Assembly (NCBI GenBank): GCA_003483345.1
Contig: DMWH01000227.1
Location: 4,997-18,491, forward strand
DNA length: 13,495 bases
Origin: Clostridiales bacterium
Lineage (GTDB): Bacteria; Bacillota; Clostridia; Tissierellales; Sedimentibacteraceae
Reading direction: 5' to 3'
Shown: positions 7,219 through 13,495 of the stretch, one piece after another
Layout: every line of letters begins with the position of its first letter
How positions within the stretch are numbered: the first letter of the stretch is position 1
Notes under the pieces: model-generated
Told to the model about the DNA's origin: nothing
Database searches by the model: none
What the model saw: only the letters and a program-made list of their open reading frames with translations
Translations under genes and position numbers: made by a program

Positions 7219-8592
7219 TTATATTTCATAATCATTAATTTTGTACATTAAAGCTCTATAGCTTATACCTAACAGCTCTGCTGCTTCAGTCTTATTGTTA
7301 TTAGTCACTTCAAGAGCTTTTTCAATCAGCTGTTTTTCAATAGATTCCTTAGAATCATTAAGTAATCTTTTTAGGTCATAATTATTATCAGGTACTTCTA
7401 CCCTCAATGTTTCTTCGTTATTACTAATTTTACCGCCTATATGCTTAGCCTGAATAGTTTCTTCTTCACAGAGGACAATAGCCCTTTGTATTATATGTTC
7501 CAGTTCTCTGACATTTCCAGGCCAATTATAATTCATAAGAACATATAGCGCCTTTTCACTAATTCCCGTTATTGATTTCCCAAATTTTCTATTAGAATCT
7601 CTAATGAAATGTTCTACCAAAAGCGGAATATCTTCTTTTCTTTTTGATAAAGGAGGTATATCTATTTCAAAGACATTCAATCTATAATACAAATCTTCCC
7701 TGAAGGTTCCTTTTTTTATTTCCTCCTTCAATGTTTTATTTGTTGATGCTATAAACCTTATATTAATTTTTATGTTCTTAATGTCACCTAATCGTCTTAT
7801 TTCATTTTCCTGTAAAACCCTCAAAAGCTTAACCTGAAGATTCAACCCCATTTCACTTATTTCATCTAAAAAAAGAGTACCTCCCTCTGCTTGTTCAAAT
7901 AAACCTTTTTTTTCAGTTTGCGCACCTGTAAAAGCACCTTTACAATAACCAAAGAATTCTGATTCTAATAAACCTTCGGGTACAGCACCACAATTGATTG
8001 CTACAAAAGGACTGTCACATCTTGTACTATTATAGTGAATGGCTTTTGCAAACAGCTCTTTACCTGTTCCGCTGGCACCGTAAATCAATACAGGGGAATT
8101 ATATTTTGATATTCTCCTGATGAGATTAAAAATCTGTTTCATTTCATCGCTTTCCCCAATAATACCGTGAAAATCTGAGTATTTATTTGAGACTTCTGTA
8201 CGCAGCAGCCTGTTTTGTCTCTCAATTTCCCTGTATTTCATAATCTTTTTTACTTTTAGCACCAGGTCTTCATTTAAAAATGGTTTTGTAATATATTCAT
8301 CGGCACCGTTTTTAATTGCTTCTACGGCATCTTCTATACTACCGTATGCAGTAATCATTATAAAACTACAATTCAGTTTTAATTTGTTTTTATGTTTTAA
8401 TATTTCAAAACCGTTTAATCCCGGCAAACGTAAATCACATATAACTATGTCAAATTCATTTTTGGACATAAGTCGGGCGCCATCATTTCCATTAGATACA
8501 CATCGGACAATATAACCCTCTTGTGATAAAATTAATTTCAATACATCGGCAAGATTCAACTCATCTTCTATTATTAATATTCTTCCGGCCAT
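7219..8592 (-). CDS. NtrC-family sigma-54-dependent response regulator
   Basis: A 457-residue transcription activator with three domains in order. The receiver domain (1-120) has acidic residues at 10-11, phospho-acceptor Asp53 and Lys103. The AAA+ sigma-54 interaction domain (about 143-375) has Walker A G-A-S-G-T-G-K-E (172-179), the GAFTGA loop (219-224) that contacts sigma-54, Walker B G-G-T-L-F-L-D-E (237-244) and W-P-G-N-V-R-E-L (357-364). A Fis-type helix-turn-helix closes the protein (about 430-453). The ATG at 8592 is used because AGGGGG lies 6 bases upstream and the protein then begins M-A-G-R-I-L-I-I-E-D-E, normal for a receiver. Its ribosome binding site overlaps the kinase stop codon. 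Intact GAFTGA implies true sigma-54 activation. The sigma-54 promoter downstream at 6985-7000 is the obvious target. Confidence 0.95.
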   Translation of the reverse strand: MAGRILIIEDELNLADVLKLILSQEGYIVRCVSNGNDGARLMSKNEFDIVICDLRLPGLNGFEILKHKNKLKLNCSFIMITAYGSIEDAVEAIKNGADEYITKPFLNEDLVLKVKKIMKYREIERQNRLLRTEVSNKYSDFHGIIGESDEMKQIFNLIRRISKYNSPVLIYGASGTGKELFAKAIHYNSTRCDSPFVAINCGAVPEGLLESEFFGYCKGAFTGAQTEKKGLFEQAEGGTLFLDEISEMGLNLQVKLLRVLQENEIRRLGDIKNIKINIRFIASTNKTLKEEIKKGTFREDLYYRLNVFEIDIPPLSKRKEDIPLLVEHFIRDSNRKFGKSITGISEKALYVLMNYNWPGNVRELEHIIQRAIVLCEEETIQAKHIGGKISNNEETLRVEVPDNNYDLKRLLNDSKESIEKQLIEKALEVTNNNKTEAAELLGISYRALMYKINDYEI

Positions 8593-8602
8593 ATACATCC
8601 CC

Positions 8603-10243
8603 CTAATTATTCTCTTTAAAAGGCAGCTTAACAATTATTTCTGTTCCCTCATCTATTGCGCTGATTACCTTTATTATTCCATCATGGGCTTCTATAATCT
8701 GCTGGCATATAAAGAGACCAATCCCATACCCTTCGCCTATTGGTTTTGTGGAGTAAAAAGGATCAAAAACATTTTCAATGTCTTCCCTTGCTATGCCTGA
8801 ACCTGTATCTTTCACACTTATAGCTGCATAGTTATTTTGTTTATATGTCTTTATATAAATAGTCCCTTCTTCTTCTATAGCTTGATATGAGTTTAATATA
8901 ATATTAGACAATGCAATTTCTAAATTTTTTCTAACTCCTTCAATATAGGGCAGATTGTTTGACAGATCTTTATAAATCTTTATTTTAGGGTTTGTCCTTG
9001 ACTTAGGTATTTCTTCTATTACATTATTAACTAAATCATTTATGTCAAACTGTACAGTTGCTTCCTTTTTTCCTTTTGAGAAGTATAACAGTTCTTTTAT
9101 TAAGCTGTCTATTCTTAATGCATCATTTTTTATCCGAGATATATAATCATTATACTGTTCTACCGGAAGCTTATTGGATTCCAACAGCTGACATATGCTG
9201 AGTATTGAGGCAAGTGGATTACCAATTTCATGTGTAATACCTGAGGTTACTCTGCCCATTGAAGCCAATTTTTCAGAAACAAGCAGTTTCTTTTTGATTT
9301 TCTCAGTTTCATAACTAATGTTTCTATAATCTTTATTGATCTCTATGAACTGTGAAGCAATTATCTCGGATAACTTAAATACTAGTCTTATTAGAACTGT
9401 TCCTGCTAAGAAAAGTGTTATGAATAAAACTATTTCTGAGATTCCTCTATCGGCAATAATATTGGATGTTTCTAAAAATAATACAACAGAGCCAATACTT
9501 TTAGGAGAATCCAAATAATTAATTGGTGCATAACTTACAACTAATTGTCTGCCATATTTTCCATATGTATCATAATACATATAACCGTTGCTATTTAAAA
9601 TGTTTTTATTGAAAAAATTTTGAAAATCTTCCGAGTTAAACATACTATTATCAACCAAGTATGTATCCTTACCTATGCTGTCAAAAACTAACGAACCATC
9701 ATTTGCAAAAATACATACTTTCTGACGGCTTTGTGAATATATAATTTGCTCCCAATACTTTTGACTTAGTATTATAACTGCAGAGCTGCTGCTGTCTTCT
9801 ATTTGTTGCTTGACTAATATTTTCCCGCCGGTTTTTGTTAATAAAAGTTCTGCTCCGTTTAACATTTTATTCAAATATTTAAATTCATTTTTATTTATGT
9901 TGAACCTTTCAGACAGATAATCGGCTGTTTCAGCACTTTCAATCACGGCAATATCTTCAACCTCATTAAATAGCGCAGTATATTCTTCCTTTGTCATACT
10001 AATATGTTCGATTGTATTAAGCAGTGTTATATATTTGTTAATATCACTGTTTATTTGTTTGGAAAGAAAGCTGGTTGTTTGTTGCAATTCTCTGCCAATA
10101 TTCTCTTTTAACTGGCTGCTGTAATTGATATTTTGATATGCCATAAGAATAATGATAGTGACAGGAATAAGCAGTATCCCTATAATGACTAATGTAATTT
10201 GTCTTCTTAATTTCTTTTTTAGTTTGAGATTATTATCTAACAT
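8603..10243 (-). CDS. Membrane-bound sensor histidine kinase paired with the NtrC-type regulator
   Basis: From the ATG at 10243 the product has 546 residues. It has a positively charged N terminus, a membrane helix (about 16-35), a 230-residue extracytoplasmic region (about 37-268), a second helix (about 269-288), a HisKA domain with the phosphorylated His338 (T-H-E-I-G-N-P-L-A) and a C-terminal HATPase. The HATPase shows the N box around N447-N451, D479-T-G-S-G and D-P-F-Y-S-T-K-P with G-x-G-x-G-L (494-510). The extracytoplasmic part ends with V-S-Y-A-P-I-N-Y and G-S-V-V-L-F, as in Cache-type ligand-binding domains, so a dissolved small molecule is a likely signal; the exact fold is inferred. 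The frame stays open to a TTG at 10378, but the upstream part contains a sigma-A-like promoter and no membrane or domain signal, and a weak GGAAG precedes 10243. The stop lies 10 bases before the regulator start. Confidence 0.9.
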   Translation of the reverse strand: MLDNNLKLKKKLRRQITLVIIGILLIPVTIIILMAYQNINYSSQLKENIGRELQQTTSFLSKQINSDINKYITLLNTIEHISMTKEEYTALFNEVEDIAVIESAETADYLSERFNINKNEFKYLNKMLNGAELLLTKTGGKILVKQQIEDSSSSAVIILSQKYWEQIIYSQSRQKVCIFANDGSLVFDSIGKDTYLVDNSMFNSEDFQNFFNKNILNSNGYMYYDTYGKYGRQLVVSYAPINYLDSPKSIGSVVLFLETSNIIADRGISEIVLFITLFLAGTVLIRLVFKLSEIIASQFIEINKDYRNISYETEKIKKKLLVSEKLASMGRVTSGITHEIGNPLASILSICQLLESNKLPVEQYNDYISRIKNDALRIDSLIKELLYFSKGKKEATVQFDINDLVNNVIEEIPKSRTNPKIKIYKDLSNNLPYIEGVRKNLEIALSNIILNSYQAIEEEGTIYIKTYKQNNYAAISVKDTGSGIAREDIENVFDPFYSTKPIGEGYGIGLFICQQIIEAHDGIIKVISAIDEGTEIIVKLPFKENN

Positions 10244-10351
10244 ATTACATAGCAGCTTCCTTATAATTTCATTAAACGTTATATTTAATAATTGGGATAC
10301 GTTTTCATTGTTTACATATAAAAATTTAGAACAAATACTATAACAATAAAT

Positions 10352-10379
10352 ATTATACCTTATGAGCATTAATTGCAAG
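10352..10379 (-). promoter_or_regulatory. Sigma-A-type promoter for the kinase-regulator pair
   Basis: A perfect TATAAT (10352-10357) has CTTGCA 16 bases upstream (10374-10379), a weaker -35 match. Transcription would start near 10345, about 100 bases before the chosen kinase ATG. No clear terminator is visible in the 60 bases separating this region from the ATPase stop, so some read-through from the ATPase gene is also possible. Confidence 0.5.
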
Positions 10380-10440
10380 AACTATTTTTTAAAAAAATCT
10401 GCAAATAAGTGTATAGTATTGTATCGGTCTGTGTCTTAAA

Positions 10441-13122
10441 TTATTTCTTAAAAACTTTCTTCCCCATAACAATTACTTCGTGTGACAGTAAAGGAACAGC
10501 TGATACTAATATCAGATTTGCCCATTCTTTCAATGAAAGCTGACTTGTTTCAAATATTTCTGTAAGGAAATGAAATTCCGTCACAAATATCTGCAGCAAT
10601 AAACCTAAAGAAAATGCTCCAATCATTGCAATATTATCAGTATGACTGATTTGGAATAATGATTTGTCATAATTTCTCATACCTATGGCATGGAAAAGCT
10701 GTGATACTCCAAGAGTTGTAAATGCATAGGTTTGAGCATGCCTGATAATATCAGGAAGATCTGCACCCGGTATATCAAGAGCTCCATTAAAAAGTTCTCT
10801 GATGTTTCCTAATGTTACAGGTATGCCAGCTTCATTTAAATGAATAACCGGTGACCATAAGAACGCTGCAAGTGTTAATGATGCAATCATTATTCCGTTA
10901 TAAACTGTAAATGCCAAACCTCCGTGAGCAAACAAAGATTCATTTGGGTCTCTCGGTTTCTCATTCATAATATCTCTGCTTTTAGGGTCAACTCCTAAAG
11001 CTAAAGCAGGAAGTGAGTCAGTTATCAGGTTAACCCATAGGATGTGTATGGACTGCAATGGTGCAATAAGTCCCGCTGCAATAGCCGAAAACATCGATAT
11101 AACTTCACCAAAGTTGGAAGATAGCAAGAATAGAACTGTCTTTTTGATATTGCCGTAAATACCTCTTCCTTCCGCAACAGCCTTTTCTATAGTGGCAAAA
11201 TTATCATCTGTAAGAACCATGTCGGAAGCACCTTTGGCAACATCAGTTCCAGTGATACCCATGGCAACACCTATATCTGCTGCTTTTAAGGATGGAGCAT
11301 CGTTAACGCCGTCTCCTGTCATTGAAACTATGCTTCCGTTTGATTTAAATGCTTTTACTATCATTACCTTGTGCTCTGGTGATACTCTTGCAAAAACTCT
11401 GATGTCACATACTCTTTCATTTAATTGCTCCTGAGTCATCTCATTCAATTCGGTTCCGGTGATGCATTGAGCTTCATCCTCTGCAATACCCAGTTCTTTG
11501 GCAATAGCAAGAGCAGTATCCTTGTGGTCTCCGGTAATCATTATTGTTCTGATGCCGGCATTTTTTAAAGTTTTTACAGAAGCCTTGGCTTCAGGACGAG
11601 GAGGGTCTATCATTCCTACCAAGCCCACAAATGTGAGATCTTCTTCGCTTGCTGAATCATCATCTTCTTTAATTCCAAGAGCCAACACTCGAAGAGCACC
11701 TTTTGCCATTTCTGAGGCAGCCTTGTTTATATTTTCAATATGGATGTCATTTATGTCTATTATTTCACCATTTATATAAACTTTATTACATCTTTTTAAA
11801 AGTATGTCCATGGCACCCTTGGTGTAACTCATAACCTTGCCTGATTGGTCCTTATGGACTGTAGTCATTAATTTTCTTGCGGAATCAAAGGATTGCTCAT
11901 TGATTCTTGGATTTATTTCTTCTAAACCTTCCCTTGATACATTAATGTTATTTCCCATATCCAAGAGTGCTAATTCCGTAGGATCGCCCATTCGGATATT
12001 GTTGGCTGTGGAAGCATCATTGCATAGAATAAAGCCCTCTAAGAATAATTTGTTATTTTCATAAGATAAGTCATCTGTATTTTTAATTTCACCGTCCAAA
12101 TATACTTTGGTTACGGTCATTTTATTTTGAGTAAGAGTACCTGTTTTGTCTGAACATACAATGCTGACTGCTCCCAATGTTTCAACTGCAGGAAGTTTGC
12201 GGACAATGGTGTTTACCTTAACCATTCTGGTAACACCAAGGGCCAATACTATTGTTACAACTGCCGTAAGACCTTCTGGCACAGCAGCTACGGCCAATGC
12301 AATGGCTGTGATAAACATTTCAATTATGTCTCTTCCCTGCAAAACAGCTATTCCAAACATTGCTACAACTATAACTACTGCAACTATACCTAATACTTTT
12401 CCCAAGTCATTTAGTCTTTTTTGAAGGGGAGTTAATTCTTCTGTGCTCTCATTTATCATAGCGGCAATTTTACCTATTTCGGTGTCCATTCCCGTATAAA
12501 CAACAACACCTTCACCGCGGCCGTATGCAACGCTTGTGGAAGAAAACGCCATATTTAATCGGTCTCCAATGCCAACTTCCTTGTCAGTCACAAGGTCGGC
12601 ATTTTTGTCTACAGGCACGGATTCTCCGGTTAAAGCGGATTCTTCGATTTTTAAATTTATTGATTGTATAAGTCTTAAGTCAGCGGGTATAATTCGTCCG
12701 GCTTCAAGTATTACAATATCTCCTACAACCAGCTCAGCTGCAGGTATTTCCATCGCCATACCATCTCGCCTTACCATTGCATTGGGGCTTGAAAGATTCT
12801 TCAAAGCTTCAAGTGCAGCTTCTGCTTTTGATTCTTGAACCATACCTATTATTGCATTCAATAAAACAACCAATAGAATTATTATTGCATCTGTTATTTC
12901 ATTTAGTGCTATGGATATTGCTGCTGCTGCAAACAATATGTAAATCAGTGTATCCTTTAGCTGAGCCAAGAACATTTGCAGCTTTGTTTTTCCCTTTTTC
13001 TCAACTAATGCATTGGGTCCGTCTGATAACAGCCTCTTCTTTGCTTCTTCTTGATTTAAACCTGTATTTTGAACCGTGGACAATTCTTCGCATGTTTCTT
13101 TTATGCTTTTTTTGTAATACAT
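10441..13122 (-). CDS. P2A-type cation-transporting ATPase, probable Mn2+ (Ca2+) exporter
   Basis: A complete 893-residue P-type ATPase of the SERCA/PMCA-like class, which pumps divalent cations out of the cytoplasm using ATP. It has an N-terminal cation-ATPase domain, T-G-E-S (165-168) in the actuator domain, P-E-G-L in helix M4 (Glu283), the phosphorylation motif C-S-D-K-T-G-T-L-T (Asp325), a K-G-A nucleotide-site segment (435-437) and the hinge T-G-D-G-V-N-D (602-608). Six C-terminal helices follow. Metal-site equivalents of SERCA are kept: Asn670 and Glu673 in M5; Asn698, Thr701 and Asp702 in M6. AGGAG lies before the ATG at 13122. By family alone it would be called a Ca2+ ATPase. The Mn2+ riboswitch in its leader, together with known riboswitch-controlled Mn2+-exporting P-type ATPases in Lactococcus and Streptococcus, favours Mn2+ export. 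Confidence 0.93.
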   Translation of the reverse strand: MYYKKSIKETCEELSTVQNTGLNQEEAKKRLLSDGPNALVEKKGKTKLQMFLAQLKDTLIYILFAAAAISIALNEITDAIIILLVVLLNAIIGMVQESKAEAALEALKNLSSPNAMVRRDGMAMEIPAAELVVGDIVILEAGRIIPADLRLIQSINLKIEESALTGESVPVDKNADLVTDKEVGIGDRLNMAFSSTSVAYGRGEGVVVYTGMDTEIGKIAAMINESTEELTPLQKRLNDLGKVLGIVAVVIVVAMFGIAVLQGRDIIEMFITAIALAVAAVPEGLTAVVTIVLALGVTRMVKVNTIVRKLPAVETLGAVSIVCSDKTGTLTQNKMTVTKVYLDGEIKNTDDLSYENNKLFLEGFILCNDASTANNIRMGDPTELALLDMGNNINVSREGLEEINPRINEQSFDSARKLMTTVHKDQSGKVMSYTKGAMDILLKRCNKVYINGEIIDINDIHIENINKAASEMAKGALRVLALGIKEDDDSASEEDLTFVGLVGMIDPPRPEAKASVKTLKNAGIRTIMITGDHKDTALAIAKELGIAEDEAQCITGTELNEMTQEQLNERVCDIRVFARVSPEHKVMIVKAFKSNGSIVSMTGDGVNDAPSLKAADIGVAMGITGTDVAKGASDMVLTDDNFATIEKAVAEGRGIYGNIKKTVLFLLSSNFGEVISMFSAIAAGLIAPLQSIHILWVNLITDSLPALALGVDPKSRDIMNEKPRDPNESLFAHGGLAFTVYNGIMIASLTLAAFLWSPVIHLNEAGIPVTLGNIRELFNGALDIPGADLPDIIRHAQTYAFTTLGVSQLFHAIGMRNYDKSLFQISHTDNIAMIGAFSLGLLLQIFVTEFHFLTEIFETSQLSLKEWANLILVSAVPLLSHEVIVMGKKVFKK

Positions 13123-13158
13123 TGTTTACTCCTTTAAGATTATTTACGACCATTTAAT

Positions 13159-13206
13159 AAAAAAGACTTTCAGTATATCCAAAAATTTCAGATATACTAA
13201 AAGTCT
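13159..13206 (-). terminator. Riboswitch-controlled intrinsic terminator
   Basis: On the - strand a 16-pair stem, AGACTTTTAGTATATC with GATATACTGAAAGTCT (one G-T pair), has an 11-base loop (13164-13206). It is followed by six T residues (13159-13164). The first bases of its 5' arm are also the 3' strand of the aptamer's P1 stem, so aptamer folding and termination exclude each other. Confidence 0.9.
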
Positions 13207-13291
13207 CGTTACCTGAGTTACCCGAGGATTTCCAGCCAGAATACATTTATTCCGTGTTGTTGACTGAAAATTTTAAACTACTCCCTTTTAG
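13197..13291 (-). promoter_or_regulatory. yybP-ykoY (Mn2+-sensing) riboswitch aptamer
   Basis: On the - strand the element opens CTAAAAGGGAGTAG and closes GGTAACGAGACTTTTAG. These are the two conserved ends of the yybP-ykoY class. The closing stem P1 pairs CTAAAAG (13285-13291) with CTTTTAG (13197-13203). Inside, CAGTCA can pair with TGGCTG, enclosing a hairpin with a GAATA/TATTC stem. The class binds Mn2+. P1 formation would sequester the 5' arm of the downstream terminator, so metal binding should turn the ATPase gene on. Confidence 0.88.
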
Positions 13292-13298
13292 TAAGACA

Positions 13299-13327
13299 AC
13301 TTTATCAAATGTAGAAATTTTTGTCAA
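13299..13327 (-). promoter_or_regulatory. Sigma-A promoter of the riboswitch-ATPase unit
   Basis: A perfect -35 TTGACA (13322-13327), an ideal 17-base spacer and a -10 TAAAGT (13299-13304). Initiation would fall near 13292, so the transcript would begin right at the 5' strand of the riboswitch P1 stem. Confidence 0.85.
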
Positions 13328-13351
13328 GCATTATATTAATGTTCTTTTTAA

Positions 13352-13376
13352 TTATTAAATGAATATTATTTAATAA
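13352..13376. repeat. A/T-rich palindrome upstream of the right-edge gene
   Basis: TTATTAAAT and ATTTAATAA are perfect 9-base inverted arms around a 7-base centre. The palindrome sits between the ATPase promoter and the ribosome binding site of the divergent gene, where an operator could lie. It matches no regulator box that I can name, and base composition raises the chance of coincidence. Confidence 0.45.
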
Positions 13377-13396
13377 GTCATGCTTAAGGAGGTATT

Positions 13397-13495
13397 ATGA
13401 AGTTAGGTAAATTGTTTAAGTATTCTTTGTATTTATTTATTTTATCTTTAATAATTTATTTTATACTGACCGTTTATATATATTATTTTTCAAAT
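13397..13495 (+). CDS. N-terminal fragment of an unidentified membrane protein (runs off the window)
   Basis: A strong AAGGAGG at 13386-13392 precedes the ATG at 13397, and the frame remains open to the window end (33 codons). The start M-K-L-G-K-L-F-K-Y is basic and is followed by a long hydrophobic stretch (about residues 9-31), as in a signal anchor or first membrane helix. Too little is visible to name a family. It is divergent from the ATPase gene; no reliable promoter of its own could be assigned. Confidence 0.75.
   Translation, partial: MKLGKLFKYSLYLFILSLIIYFILTVYIYYFSN

Noticed and set aside
12146..12838. Several + strand frames of about 90-100 codons opposite the ATPase
   Set aside because: All are antisense to an intact P-type ATPase with every catalytic motif. 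No independent ribosome binding site or domain was seen.
13321..13390. A promoter for the right-edge + strand gene
   Set aside because: The region is so A+T-rich that many loose -10-like matches exist, but none has a convincing -35 at proper spacing.

Overview
The window looks like a chromosomal segment of a low-GC, Gram-positive Clostridia-type bacterium. This rests on the strong A+T bias, the strong AGGAGG-type ribosome binding sites, the queA-tgt-yajC order, a sigma-54/NtrC-type regulatory pair and a manganese-type riboswitch. No species can be named from the sequence alone. There are no rRNA or tRNA genes, insertion sequences, CRISPR arrays or phage genes.

Left block (1-2302, + strand): the 3' part of queA, then tgt and yajC in a tight operon for queuosine tRNA modification plus the Sec-associated YajC. 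It ends at a U-tract hairpin that also serves the convergent operon.

Central block (2304-7000, - strand, read right to left): a catabolic-looking operon. It holds a sodium:solute symporter (SSS A), a 32-residue single-helix membrane protein, a second SSS symporter (SSS B), a perfect GC-rich intercistronic hairpin, a nitrilase-superfamily C-N hydrolase and an unrecognised 167-residue protein. The operon is preceded by a close match to a sigma-54 (-24/-12) promoter and, further upstream, by repeats that could be enhancer sites.

Regulator block (7219-10243, - strand): a membrane sensor kinase and an NtrC-family response regulator (receiver, AAA+ with GAFTGA, Fis-type HTH). They lie immediately upstream of the sigma-54 promoter. 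The simplest reading is that an extracellular solute is sensed, the activator is phosphorylated, and sigma-54 polymerase transcribes the uptake and hydrolysis operon. The substrate is unknown; a nitrogen-containing amide, ureido or nitrile compound would fit the hydrolase.

Right block (10441-13327, - strand): a P2A-type cation ATPase whose 5' leader contains a yybP-ykoY (Mn2+) riboswitch, an overlapping intrinsic terminator and a good sigma-A promoter. This points to riboswitch-controlled Mn2+ (possibly also Ca2+) export. Divergent from it, the first 33 codons of a membrane protein run off the right edge.

Several starts are placed at internal ATGs rather than at the longest open frame because Shine-Dalgarno position or promoter overlap supports this. 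This applies to SSS A, the hydrolase, the 167-residue protein, the response regulator and the kinase.
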